A stretch of 64,000 nucleotides of DNA, taken from NCBI GenBank assembly GCA_023846275.1, contig JAIUJO010000070.1, forward strand, positions 1,314,501-1,378,500. The letters run 5' to 3'. A program made the translations under genes and the position numbers. Source of the DNA: Vanilla planifolia. Lineage: Eukaryota > Streptophyta > Magnoliopsida > Asparagales > Orchidaceae. Every line of letters starts with the position of its first letter. Within the stretch, counting starts at the first letter, position 1. Positions 1-13,385 of the stretch are shown here, in pieces. The notes below the pieces were generated by a model. It was not told the origin of the DNA. It saw only the letters and a program-made list of their open reading frames with translations, and did not search any database.

Positions 1-3000
1 TTTGTTTGTGTATGCATGTGTGTATGCTAGTTTGTGAGTGTATTCATGTATGTGTGTGTATGTGAGTGTATGTGCATGTGTGTGTGCATGCATGCAAATG
101 TTTGTGTGTGCATGTGTTTGTGTGTGTGTGTTAATGTGAGTTTGAATGTGTGTGTACGTGCATTTGTGTGTGCATGCATGTGTGTTTGTGTATATGTTTG
201 CGTGCTTGTGTTTATGTGCATGCGTGTGTTTTTGCATGTTTGAATGTATGTTTGCATGCATGTTTGAGTGTGTCTGCATGTGTGTGCTTATGTTTTTATG
301 TGTGTCTATGTGTGTTTATATGTGTATGTAAGCATGTGTTGTTGTGTATGTGTGTATATGTTTGCGTGTGTGTGTGCCTCTGTGTACATTCATAGGCTTG
401 CATGTGAGAGTTTGTGAATTTGAGTGATCCAATGTATGCGAATAAGTGTATGTTGGTATGTAGGAGTGTGTACGTGCATATGTGTTAGTGTACATGTGTG
501 AATGTTCATTTGTGTGTGTGTGTGCATATGTGGATTGGGTTTATATGTGTGTTTTCATGTGTGTTTATGTATGCATGTGTGTGCGTGCATCAATCTATGT
601 GTGTTTATGTGTGTGCACATATGTGCATTGTGTTTGTATGTGTATGTGTTCATGTGCTTATCTATATGTGAATGCACTTTGTCTACTTCTGAGTGCGAGT
701 GTGTGTTTTTGTTTGCATGTGCATGTTTGTGCATATGTACACAGGTGTGTACATACGTGTGTGCATGAGTGTACTTTTTGTGTGTGTGTGTATGCATGTG
801 TGTGTGTGTATTTGTGTGTGCCTCTATGTTTGCTTGTTCCTGCTTATGCAAGTGCATGTGGAAGTTAGTATGAGTTTGCACACATTTTTTGTGCATGTAC
901 ATGCCTTTGTGTTGGTGTATTTCATGGATGCACATGTGTGTATGTGTGTTGTTCCAAGAGTGTATGCATTTGTGCTTTCTTTTGTGCTTCTTTTCTTGCA
1001 TGTGTTTGTGCATGTGTATGCATGTGTGCATTAGAACATGTTTGTGCATGCATGAGTGTGGGTGTGTATACATGATTGCATTTCCAATTTTACATGTGTG
1101 TTCCGTTGTGCTTGCATACATGTGTGTTAACTTTTGCATTTGTCAATGCATGTGCATGCATGTGTGTGTGTAGTATTTGTTTGCATGTGCATGTGTTTGA
1201 CTATGCATGTTTGTACTTGTGCTTGTTTATGAGTGTGAGTATGTTTATAAATCTATGCATGTCCATGTATGTTTGTGTGTGGATTCATATGTGAGCATAT
1301 GTATGTGTATGTGAGTGTGTCTTTGGGTGTGTGTTTGGGTGTGTTTGTTGGTTTGTAAGCATGTGCACATGCGTGTACTTATTTGTGTGTGTGTCAACAT
1401 GTGTGTGTGTGTTCATGTGTGTGCTCATGACTGAGTGTCTATGTACATGTGTGTGCGTGTGCATGCTGGCACATCTATGAATGTGTGTGTGCATGTGTCT
1501 ATGTGTGTGTGTGCATGTATGTGTGTATGTTTGTATGTGCACATTATTGTATATGTGTGTGCCTATGTGTGTTGGTGTGTGTTTGTATATATTTATGCAT
1601 ATATGTGAACTTTAATGTGTGCATGTGTACATATATATGTGTTTTTTGTTTATGAGTGCATGCTAATGTGTATGTGTATGTCTTTGTGCGTGTGCACATA
1701 TATGAGTTTGTGTGCTTGTGAATGTGTGTGTGTGTATGCATTTGTGCAAGTGTGCATATGTGTGTGCGTGTGCATGTGTTTGTGCGCATGCCCATGTGTG
1801 TGTGCATATCTACTTGTGTGAGTATGTTGGTGCATGTGTGTGTGCTTTAACATGTGTTTATGTGTGTGTGCATGTGTTTGTATTTATCACCATATCTAAA
1901 TGTGTAAATGGTTATGCATGCATGTGTGTGTGAGTTTACAAGCTCTTGCATTTGTTTGTGTGTGCATGCATATGTGTGCATGTCTGTGCACATGCGTGCT
2001 CTTTTGTGTGTGTGTATGTGTGTGTGCATGCTGTTTTTTGTGCATATGCATATGAGTGTGTGTGTGTACATGTTCTGGTGCATGTATGTCTCTTTGTACA
2101 TCTCAGTATGCATGTGTGTGTGTATATATGAGTGTGCTTATTTTATTATGCATGCATGTATGCATGCCTATGTATGTCTGTATGCATTTATGTGTGCACA
2201 TGTGGGTGCACATGTGTGTACCTCTGTGTATATGTGTTTATGTTCTTGTCCATGTGTTTGTCCATATATGTGTGAGTATGGTTTAGTGTGTGCATGTGTG
2301 TTCGTGGGTGCACACAAGTGTATAAGTGTGTGTGTGCATGCATGTTTATATGCATGCATGTGCATGTGTGTGTGTTTATGTTTGAGTATATGTTTGTATA
2401 TGTGTGTTGCTGTGCTTGTGGGTGCATATGTGTATGTATGTGTGCTTGAGTGTATGGGTGCATGTGTGTGTGCTTGTTGGCATGCGATCATATGCATGCA
2501 TGTCTATGTGTATGTGCATGTGTGTATGTGCATGTGTACATGTGTTCATGTGTATATGTGTACCCATGTAAATGGATGAATATCTACATGCAAGTGTGTG
2601 TTTATACACTAGTGCATGTCCATGTGTGTGCAAACATTTGTGTATTTGTATGTCACATGTGTGTAGTTGGTTGTGTATGTGTATGATTGTACCTATATGT
2701 GTGTGCATGTGTTAATGTGTGTTTGTGTCTATCTTTGCACATGCATGCTCGTGCATGTTTATTTCTATGTGTGTTTGTGTGTTATTTTGCATATGCTTCT
2801 ATGTACCTCTATATGTTTGTGTTTGCATGCAAGTGCATATGTCAGTGCATGTGAATGTGTGCATGTGCATACGTGTGTAGCTTAAGTGTTCTCATGTGCA
2901 TGTTTGTGCATGTGTGTTTGTGTGTGTGTAAAGTGGGGGGGTGTTTGCATGTGTGTGTATGCTTGCATACTTGTGTGTGTGTATCTACACATGTGAGCTT

Positions 3001-4063
3001 GTGTGTGTGTGACTATGTTCATGTGTGTGGTTAAACATATATGTCTACATGTGAGCATATGTGCGTGTGTGCATGTGTGTGTATGTCGGTGTGTGGGTAT
3101 GTGGTTGTGTGTATGTGTGTGCAAGTGTATGTGTGCATGCATGTGTGATTGTTTTTACACATCTGTGTGTGCTAGTCAATGTGTGTGTGTGTGCATGTTT
3201 TGTGTGCACATGCAATTTTGTATGTATGTTGGTGTGTGTGTGCATATGTGATTTTTGTGTGCATGTGAGTGCATGTGTGAATGCATGGGTGTGTGTGTGT
3301 GTATGCACGTGCATCTATTTGTGTGCTTATGCATGTGTTTATGTTCATACACATGTGTGTTAATTTGTGTCTGTGTATGTGCACTTGTGTGTGTGTTTTT
3401 ATGTGCGCATGCATGCTTTAGTTTGTGTGCATTTGTGTAGTTTTTTCTGTGTGTGCATGTATGTGTGTGCATGTGGGGATGTGTTTGTGTGCTTGTGTGT
3501 ATGCTTGTGCATATGTGTTTGTGTGCATGTCTGTGAATGAGTGTGCATGAGAATATGTGTGAGTTTGTTCATGCATGTGTGTGCATGCAAGTGTGCGTGT
3601 AAGTTCATGTGTATCTATCTAGCTGTGAGTATGACTCTGTGCACATGTGTGTGCATGTGTGTGTGCATGTGTCTCTGTGTGCATGAAGGCATGTGTTTGT
3701 GCTCGTGTTTGTATATATGTGCATGTGTGTAAATGCACATATGTTTAAATTTTTTTGTTTGCATGAATGTTTGTATTTGTGTTTGTAGATGTCTTCTTGT
3801 GTGTCATAGACTGCATTTGTAGGTATTTTTGAGTTTGTATGTGTATGCATGTGCAAATTTATTCTTGTGTGTCTGCATGTAGGTTTTTGTGTGTGTGTGT
3901 ATGTGCATACATGTGTGCTTGTGTGTTCATAGGTGGGTGCATGTTTAGCTATGCATGCATGCTTGTGTGTGCATGTATGTGTCTGTGTGGGTGTGAGTGT
4001 ATGCATGTGTATAGGTGGACGAGTGTTCGTATGTGTGTGTATGCATGTTTATATGTGCATGCA

Positions 4064-4083
4064 TGTGTGTGTGTGTGTGTGTG
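4064..4083 (+). repeat. Perfect (TG)10 run
   Basis: Ten uninterrupted TG steps, among the longest perfect runs in the left array. Most of the surrounding array is interrupted every 4-12 bases. Confidence 0.9.
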
Positions 4084-7000
4084 CGAGTATGTGTGCGGTT
4101 AACTGCATACATATGTATACTTATGCTCGTGTAAGGGTGTCTGAGAAAATGTGCTTTTTTGTGTGTGTGCGCATGCGTGTTTTTTTTGTATGTGTGTCTG
4201 TGTAGGTATGCTTGTATGTGTGTGAATGTTTACTTATGTGTATGGGCTCAATGTGTGTGTGCATGTGTAAGTTTGTTTGTAGTTTGTGGATGCATATGTG
4301 CATGGTTGTGTTAGTGTGGGTGTGCAGAAGCATATATGTGTGGGTGTGCATGTGCCTGTTTATGCATGTGTGTGTACAGGTGCTTACATGTGTGCATGTT
4401 TTTGCCTATATTTGTGTGTGTTTGTGTGTATGTCTATGCATGTATGTCTATGTGTGTGCATGCTAATGTGTTTATGCATGTGTGCTTGCTTGTGTGTGAG
4501 TGTCTGTGTTTGTTTTCATGTGTATTTGTATGCATGTGTGTGTGTGCATGCGTGTGTATGGATGCCAATGTACATGTGTATGTGCACGTGCAATTGGGTG
4601 AGTGCACGTCTTTGTGTACCTGTGTGTGGGTATGCATCCTTTAATGTGTGAATGCATGTTTGCATATGTGCAAGTGCATGTTTGTGCATTTGTGTGCTTA
4701 TGTGTGCTTGCATGTGTGATCATTTATGCATGTGTAAGCTCATGTGTGTGCAAATGTATGCTTATGTGTTTGGATATATGTGTGTATGTGTGTATGTTTG
4801 TGCCCATGCATTATTTTGTGTATGTGAATTTTTGTGTGTGTGCACGTGCACATGTGTATGCGTTTTAGTCTACAAATGTGCATTTGTGTGCATGTGTATG
4901 TGTATGTGTATGTCTGTGTGTGAGTGTATGTCTTTGTGAATGTGAGAGCATATTTGTGAGGTGCATATATGTGTTTGAATGTATTCGTACGTGCATGTTT
5001 TCATGCATGTATACGTATGTGTGCACATGTGTGTGCATGTGTGTATGTATGTATTTATGCATTTGTATTTTCTTGTATGTTTGTGTACATGCATGTGTGC
5101 ACATGTGTCTACATGTGTATGTTCTTATGCACACGTGTGTGCGTGTGTGTTTAGACATGTACATGAGCATGAGTGTGCATGTGAGCACGTGTGTGCTTGT
5201 GTCCTTGTGCACATGTGTGTGTGCGTGTGCACATGTGTGTGTGCGTGTGCATACACGTGTGTGTGAATGTGTTATGTATGCAATGAGATCATCTCTTTGC
5301 ATCTATGCATGTGTGCATCCTTGAGTGTGTGTGTGTGTTTGTGTATGTGTGCATATGCATGTGTGTGTGTGTGTGTCTATGCACATGTAGTTGTAGGTGT
5401 GGGGGTTCAAGCAAGCGTGCATGTTGCATTTGTGGGCATGTGTTTGTGTACTTGTGCATACAAAAATTTTTTTCATGTACATGTGATTGTAGACACGTGT
5501 GCCTGTGGGTGTGTGTTCGTGTGTATGTGTGTGAGGGTGTGTATGGGTTTATGTTTGTTCTTATGAGTACATGTGTCTTCATGTTTTTGAATGTGCACAC
5601 GTTTTTATTTGTCTTTGTGTGTGCTTATTCGTGTGGGTGCATGTGTGGAAGCATTTGTATGTGTGTGTGCATCTGTGTGTATGCATGCGAGTATGTGTAT
5701 GTGCATTTGTCTCAGTGTGTGTGCATGTGTGAATGCACGAGCATGTGTGTGTGTGCATGTTTGTGCTAGTGTGTTTTGTGTGTGTGCTTGTTTATGTGTT
5801 TCTTTTGATTTGTTCAAGTGCACCCCTATGTACATGCATGTGATTGTGTATGCATGTGTATGTTTGTGCAGATAGGTGTGCATGTACATGTGTATGAATG
5901 TGCGTGCACACATGTGTGCGTAGGCATGCATGTGTTCATATGACATTGCATGTTAGTGTTCATTCTTGTACATGTGCATGCATGACTGTTCATTTTATTG
6001 CAAGTGAGTTCTTGTATATGTGTAAGTGCTTTGGTGTGCAAGTGTGTATGTATGCAAGTGCGTCTATGTGTCTGCTAATGTTTATGCGTGAATGTGTGCA
6101 TGCATGTGTTTGTGATTGCGTGTGCATGGACGTGTGCACTTATGCGTGTCCTTGTGTGTGAGAATGGGTGCATGCATGTGTGCATATATTTCTACACTCC
6201 TATGCATGTCTCCATGCAAGCATGTGCATGCGCATTTATGTGTACTAATGCTTGTGTTTGTTTGTGTGCATGTATCGTTTTGCATCTATGTGTGCCTCTA
6301 AGCAAGCGTGTGTTCTTGTGAGTTACTATGCATTTATAATTGTGTATGCACAAGTGTTCATGTTTTGTGCATGCATGCATGCATGTGTGTGCATGTCGAT
6401 ATGTGTGTGTTTGCACTCATGCATGTGTATATGTGTATTTATTTGTGCACTTGTGCGAGTTCTTACTTACATGTGTGCGTATACATTTACATTTGTGTAT
6501 GTGTGTTTTTGTGTAGCTTTGTGTTTGCATGTTTGTATATGTGTGTGTGTCAACATCCATGTGCATGTGTGCATGTAATTGTGTGTGTGCATGTGTTGGT
6601 GTAGGGGTGTAAGTGAGTATGCATGTATATGGGTATGTATGTGTGTGCGTGTGTGTGTGAATGTGTGTATGTGCATGGGTGTCTGTGTGTGTGTGTACGT
6701 GAGTGTGCACATGGGCATATTTATGTGTGTATATGTTTGTATTTGGGTGTGCATATGCATGTGTATAATTATGAGAATTTGTATGAATGTCTGCGTGTGT
6801 GAGTTTATGTGTTTTTGCTTGTGTGTTACTGTGTTTGCATGTGTGCATTCTCTTGTATGTGTGCATGTTTGTGTGTGTTTACTAATGTGCACACATGTGT
6901 GCATATGTGCGTGTGTACTTATCTGTGTACATGTGTCAACATGCATTTACATCTATGTGTGTTGACATTATTTTGTTCATGTGTGTGCATGTGCATGTGA

Positions 7001-8439
7001 CTCAATATGTGTGTTTATGTCCATGTACATGATATTGTATGCATGTGAGTGCATGTGTGTGTGTGTGTCTATGAAGGAGTGTGTGCATGCATGCATGTGC
7101 ACGTGTATACATGCACATTTGTGGGTGTATATATGTTTGCATGCTTGCGTATATGCACATGTGCATGTTCTTTTGTTTCCATATGTGCAAGTTTGCATCC
7201 GTGCAACTATGTGAGTGTGTGATGGTTTAGTTATGCATGTGTTTGTGTAAGCATGTGTGCTTGCATGTGTGTTCATGGTTGTGTGTGCATGTGCCTATGT
7301 TTGAATGTGTGTGTGCATGTTTGTGTACCTATAGCTGTGCGAGAATGTGTGTGCATATGTGAGAATATGTGGGTGTCTATGTGCATGCATGAGCATGCTT
7401 GCGTGCATGTGTGTGGGCACACAAGTGTGTTTTCTTGCTTGCATGTGTTTGTGTGCATGTGTGTCTGCGTGGGTGTGCCATGTGTGCACGTGTTTGTACA
7501 TGCATCTCTTCATGTATGTGTGTGTGTGTGTAGGCATGCTTTTGTATCTACATGTGCTTATATGAGTGTTTATGTGCATGCATGTGAAAGCAAGCATGAG
7601 TTTGTATGTGTGTGCATGCATATATCTTTGCGTTTGTAAAACTATGTGCATGTGTTTTTTGATGCTTGTGAGTATGTTTGTGCATGTACCTATGCATGTG
7701 CATGTTTGGTTTTCTATATGTGTTCACATGTGTGTGTGTGCTTATTTGTGAGTGCATATGCATGTTTTTGTGCATGTGTGGGGGGTGTTTATTAGTGTTT
7801 ATTTTCTTTGGTGTGTGTATGTTGTGAGAGCTTGTGCATGAATGTGTGCATGTATGTGTGGGTGTGTGTACATGTCTATGTGTGTGTCTATGTGTGTGCA
7901 TGAATATATGTCCATGTTTGTGTGCGTGCATGTGTTTGGGTGTGTGTGGCTTGATTATCTTTATGTGTGCAGGCCTATGTGCATGCTTGTGTGCTTGAGG
8001 GTGAGAGTGTGTGTGGCTATTTTTATTTGTTTGTGTGTGTGTGTGCGTGCTTGTGTACCTGTATATGTGTGGGTGTGTGTGTGCTTAGGTTTGTGCATGC
8101 ATGTAGATTTGTGGGCATGTCAATGCATGTGCGTGTGTGTGTACATTTGGGTGCAAGCATATGTCCTTGCATGTATTTGTGCATGTGTGTGTGCATGCTT
8201 ATGTGTGTTTGTCTATGTGTATGTCTATTCACATGTGTGTATGTGTGTCTTTTTGTGTCCATATGTGCTTGTTTATATGCATGTGTTAGTACAAGTGTAT
8301 GTGTGTGTGCATGCTTGTGTATGTACGTGTATATAGGTGTGCTTGTGTGAGTGGGGGCATGTGTGCGTTGGTGTTGACAAGTGTGTAGATGCATGCATAT
8401 GTGTGTGTGCATGTGTGTGGTCATGTGTGTAGGTGTGTC

Positions 8440-8459
8440 TGTGTGTGTGTGTGTGTGTG
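8440..8459 (+). repeat. Perfect (TG)10 run
   Basis: Ten uninterrupted TG steps, followed by a short non-TG patch (about 8,460-8,490, with ATCTTTTTG and TATCTTTTCT) before the degenerate pattern resumes. Confidence 0.9.
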
Positions 8460-9660
8460 ATCTTTTTGTGAGAGTTTGGTTATCTTTTCTATTTGTTCGT
8501 GTATGTGTATGCAATAATGTGTGTCTTTATGTGCATATGTGTGCGTATATGCATGTGTGCATGTTTGTATCTGTGTGAACTATGTGTTTGGGTTCTTGTG
8601 TCTGTGTGCATGTGTGGAGGCATGGATGCGTTCGTACACAAGTGTGTGTATGTGTGTATGCATGCATATCTATGTGTGTATTTTGGCATTTGTACGTGCA
8701 TGCTTGTGCATGCACGTGTGCATGTGTGTGTGTGTATTTTTTTGTGTTAGTGTGTGTATATGTGAATGTGTTTGTGTATGTGTGTATGCAAGTATGTTTA
8801 CCTTTGTGGGTGCATGTTCTTGTGTGTTTGTGTGCATGTGCATATGCATGTGTGGGTCTAATCGTGAGTGTTTTTGTGAGTGTGCATGTGTGCATGCACA
8901 GGTGTGTGTATGCTTGCATGTGTTTGCATATGTGGATGTGTTATTTTGTGTTTTTGTGCATGAATGTGTATGTGCCTGTTCATATGTGTGTGTGTGTATG
9001 TGTGAGTGTATGCATGTGTTTGTGTGTGGGTGCTTGTGTGTGCATTCATGTTTAGGTGCGTGTGTGTCTGTATATGCACGTGCATGTATATGCATCTATG
9101 TTTGTGTGTGCATGCTTGTGTATGTGTGTTTGTGTGTGTGTGTGTGGGTTTGTGTGTGTGTAGTTGCACACATTTATGTATGCATGCACATGTGTGTAAG
9201 GGTTTATGTGTTGGTGTGTGTGTTTTTGCACATGCACAAATGTGTGTGTGGGTTTGCATGTGTCTGTGTGTGTGGGTTTATGTTTGTGTACTCAGACACT
9301 CTTACATATGTGGGTTTTTTTTGTGTTTGTGTGTGTGTGTGTATATATGCATATGTGTGTGTTTATGTATGCCTGTGTGCATGTGTATGTGTGTGCATGC
9401 TTGTGTACATGTGTGTTCTTGTGCATTCATTTATGGGTTAGTGTACATGTGTGCATGTGTGTGTGCATGTGCACGTATTTACACATGTGCATTAGCATAT
9501 GTGCGCTCATCTACATGTATGAATGTGTGTGCATGTGTTTGTGTCTGTGGACATGCACACATGTGTGCAAATGTGTATGTGCATGCATGTATGTTTGTGT
9601 GAGCATGTGTGCATATGTTCTTGCATATGTTATGTGTGTATATGTATATGCATGTATCTT

Positions 9661-9680
9661 TGTGTGTGTGTGTGTGTGTG
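9661..9680 (+). repeat. Perfect (TG)10 run
   Basis: Ten uninterrupted TG steps, ending at AATTTG. It has the same length as the runs near 4.07 and 8.45 kb. Confidence 0.9.
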
Positions 9681-12600
9681 AATTTGTTTTCATATATTTG
9701 CATGCATGTACATATGTTTGTTTATGTATTCTTGCATGCAAGTGTGTGTATTCATGCACATGTGCATGTACATGAAGGTTTGTATATGTTGTTTAATGTT
9801 CATATATGTGTGTGTGTGCATATGCATATGTGTACATGTGCTCTTGTGTGTGTGTAAGTATGTTTGTGCATACATGTGCATGTCTAGAAGCTTATGCATA
9901 TGTGTATATGTATCTATCTATGTGTGTAAATGTGCATATGCATGTATCTTTTTGTGTGATTTATGTGTGTGTACCTATGCTTATGCATGTGCATGTGCTT
10001 GTCCTTGCTTATGTCTTTGTGCATATGCATGTGTATGCATGGAATCATGTGAATGTGTTTGTGAGTGTGTGTTTGTGCATGTGTGTATACGTGTATGTGT
10101 GTATGCATGCATGTGTGTTCTTGTGGCGCATGTGTATGCATGTTCTTGTGTGTATGTGTGATTGTATGCGAGCATGCAGGCATACGTGTACATGTGGTTT
10201 TCTGTGGATGAGAGGGCTTGTATATCTGTGTGCATATGCATCATGCACTTGTGTATGCTTATGTGCATGTTTGTGTTATGTGTATGGATGTGTGAGCATG
10301 TGGTGTGTGCATGTGCATGTGCATGTGTTGTGTTTATGACTTTGCAAGTATACAGGTGTGGGTGTATGTATGTGTTCACATGTGTATATGCATGTGTGTC
10401 TGTGTGCTTTCATGCACACATAAGTGCATGTGTGTGTGTTTTATGTGCATGCACATGTTTATGTACGTATTCATGTCTGTGTGTGCTTGTGCATGTATGT
10501 GTGTGTAAGTGGGTTTGTGATAGTATGTGCGGTGGTGTGTGTATTTGACTATTGGTCATATGTGTGCATGCCTATTTGTGTGAGTGTAAGTGTCCATATG
10601 TTTTATGTGTCTGTATGCATTTTTGCATGTCTATTTATTTGTTTTTCTATGTCTATGTGTGTGTGCATATATTTGTATATCTATGTGCCAATGTGTGCTT
10701 TTGTGTGTGTGCATCTTTGTGGATTCGTGCATGTGAGTGTGCATACACATGCATATGTGTGCACTTGTGCATGTTTGTAGAACTAGATGTACATTTATCT
10801 ATGTGCATTTATGAGTGTGTAAGTGCATGCGTGAGTGTTCTATAAATCTTTGCATGTGCTTATATGTGTGTGTTTGTATATTGGTATGTGCATGGATGCA
10901 CTTGCATTTGTGCATGTGCATGTGTGAATGAATGTGTGCATGTGTGCATTTTTGTGTGTGTATGTATGTGCATATGTGTGTGTATGTGTGTGTGTGAATG
11001 AGTGTATGCTTATGCATGTATATGTGTTTGTACAAGTGTGTGTGTGTAGTTGCATGTCTAAGTGAGTTTAGATATGTTTGTGTGCATATCCATGTATGTC
11101 TATGTGTGTGATTTGTGCTTGTGTGTGTATGCCTATATGTGTGCTTGTGTGTGTACCTATGAGAATGCATGTGCATGTGTGTGTACACATTTACATGTGT
11201 GTGCATGTGCATGTGTGGATCTAATTGTTTTTGTGTTTGTGTGTGTGAGTGGATGTTCATGTGGGCATGAGTATGTACAAGTGTGTGCAGGTGTGTGTGT
11301 CTGCACACGTGTTTGTGTGTGTGTGTATTTGTATTAATGTATGTGTGCGTGTGCTCCCATGGGTGCATGTGCGTTTGCATGTATGTGTGTTAGAATGTTT
11401 GTGTGTGTGCATATTACTATGTATGCACATGCTTGCTTATGTGTGAATGCATTTGTGCATGTTTTCGTGATTATGTTAGCTTGTGTTTATGTGCACGTGT
11501 GTGCTTGTGTTCCTATGCATGTGCATGTGCATGTTTGTGCAAATTAGTGTATGTTGTGTGTGTACATGTATGTGTGAGAAAGTGCATCGGTGTGCCTGCT
11601 TGTGTGGGAACCATTATGTGCATACGTGTGTGTTCATGTGCGCTTTAGTGCTTGTGTGCCTTTGCATGTGTGTTCATTTACCTAAGCTTATGTGTTCATA
11701 TGTGTGTGTGTGCACCTAATTTGTGCATGTGTTTGTGGGCATGTATGTGTGGTTACATGCTTAGGTAGGGGGGTGTGTGTGTGTAGCTATCTGTTAATTA
11801 TGTGCACATGTCTGTGTCTGTGTTTTCTTATGTGTGCTTGTCCACATGCATGTATATGTGGGTTTGTGTGTGTGAGCATGTAGTGTACATTTGTATGTGC
11901 ATGCATGCATGCACATGTGTGTATGAGTGGTTACATGCATACCTATATGTCCTTATGTGCATGTGCATGCAAGTGTGTGTGCTTGTACATGTTTGTATGC
12001 ACATGTGCATGTGTAAGTGTGTGGTGGGTGGGTGTGCATCGATGCACACATGTGCATGTGTGTGAGCATGTGCACGTGCCTATGTGTGCGTGTGCATGCA
12101 TGTTTGTGCACTTCTGCATGTGTTCATATGCATGGGAAAGTACATTTATTTGTGCATGTGTGTGCCAACTTATGTGTATGTGTGTATACATATGTGAATG
12201 AGTGACTTTGTGTGTGTGTGCATGTGCATGTGTGCATGTGGTTGTGTGCTTGTGTATGTATGTGTTTTTATGTGCAAATGTGCTTGTGTGAATGTATGTC
12301 TATGTCTATGTGTGTATGTGTGTGCATGGGTGCGTGCTTGTAGGTGTGTGCACATGCATGCTTATGATTGTGTGTATGTCTGTCTGTGTGTTTATGCTTG
12401 TGTGTATATGTGCATATGTGGATGTATATGTGTGAGCATGTGGTTTTGTGTGTGTGTGTGTGCGAGCATGCTTATGTGCACGTATGTGTGTATGTGCACG
12501 GTCATGTCTGTGTGTGTGTGTTCATTTGCATGCATGTGGGTATGCATGGGTGTGTGTGTGCATTTGTGTGGTTATGCATTTCAACATATGTGTTTGCATG

Positions 12601-12690
12601 TATGCATCTTTGTATGTGTGTGTGCATGTGTGTATGCATGTGGGTGAGTGTGTGCATCTGTGCATATGTGTGTGTTTGTGTATGTGCGTT

Positions 12691-13385
12691 ATAAAACATG
12701 TGAGGTTAAACAAACAGATGAATTGTGCATTTAAAAATTTTTTGATTTAAAAAATTAGAAAAAACAATTGTTGAGATTAAAATATTTTTCTTTTATCAAC
12801 AAAATTAAATTGCTCAAAAATAAATGAAATACATACGAGATTTTTAGGTGGTTTGGCTAAAACCTGTGTCTAAATCTACACCTGATCCTTAATTGGGCTT
12901 CCACTAACCACTTCCTTTTTCAAAGCCAGTAAGGATAAACCAAATACACGCCAGTGCTCCAATGAGATATCAAAATCAGAGAAGTTTAGGTTAATCAAAA
13001 AAATTCAAAGCTTTACAATTTTTTGCTTGCAAAATTTTTACACCTTTAATTCTTTAAATAAGAGTGGCACTACTAATGAATGAAATAAATGTTACTAGGA
13101 AATGCATAAATGATTATTAATAAAAGTAGATAAATAGAGACTGACAAAATTGTAGAGCTCTTGTAATTACGTAGAAAAATTTGTTGCTCATGATTTGAAC
13201 TTTAGTTAGACTTGTATGAAAATTTTCAAACATGATTCAATAATATTTATGTTTTGTAAATGATTTCTATTTAAAGTTGAAATAAACAACACCAAAAATA
13301 ACTTCCCCAACAACTAGGATATGTTTTTTGAAGAGTTGGCCACTATGGTGAAGAAAATAATACAATCACCATCTAATTTCATGAA
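12691..13385. other. Non-TG island inside the TG array
   Basis: About 700 bases of mixed-composition, moderately AT-rich DNA with normal C content interrupt the TG array abruptly on both sides. It contains the LTR-like segment listed separately, plus flanks of about 78 and 73 bases that are neither TG array nor obviously part of that element. An open frame that starts at 13,321 soon runs into the TG array and has no recognisable domain, so I do not call it a gene. No tRNA-like primer-binding site or polypurine tract is evident. Confidence 0.85.
12769..13312. mobile_element. Possible solo LTR of a plant retrotransposon (degenerate)
   Basis: The segment begins TGTTG and ends CAACA, giving TG...CA ends with 5-base inverted termini and a length (544 bases) normal for an LTR. 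Near 12,835-12,865 it carries GAGATTTTTAGGTGGTTTGG. This resembles the GAGATTTACGTGGTTCGG-type motif I recall from the ends of many plant Copia-like LTRs; that match is from memory. There is no internal coding region and no second LTR, so a solo LTR is the natural reading. The 5 bases outside each end (ACAAT and ACTAG) do not match, so a target-site duplication is not supported. Either the true ends are elsewhere, the duplication has decayed, or this is a different kind of fragment. Confidence 0.42.

Larger units (their letters stand above)
1..12690 (+). repeat. Giant degenerate TG-rich array, left part
   Basis: The stretch is made almost entirely of TG steps interrupted at short intervals by GCATG, GCAC, TATG and TTTG. 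Perfect runs are short (about 20 bases at most), so this is not a clean microsatellite, and I could not find a fixed longer period by eye. The strand is rich in T and G; C occurs mostly inside GCA. Most of it alternates pyrimidine and purine, with phase slips at TT, GG or AA. The array continues past the left edge of the window. No gene is seen. Translations are Cys/Val/Met-rich on this strand and His/Thr-rich on the other, in several overlapping frames at once, which shows they are compositional. Only small spots depart from the pattern, for example about 3,740-3,820 and 5,795-5,830. Confidence 0.95.

Noticed and set aside
5650..5760. GCATGC-type words as RY (B3-domain) regulatory sites in the TG arrays
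   Set aside because: The words occur hundreds of times as part of the repeat pattern, so single copies carry no regulatory information.
8521..9441. Open frame of 306 codons in the TG array
   Set aside because: It is Cys/Val/Met-rich, overlaps other frames of the same style on both strands, and has no domain, signal or codon-use evidence. It follows from TG composition.
12691..13385. Complete LTR retrotransposon
   Set aside because: Only about 700 bases, one candidate LTR, no gag-pol coding sequence, no primer-binding site and no target-site duplication.
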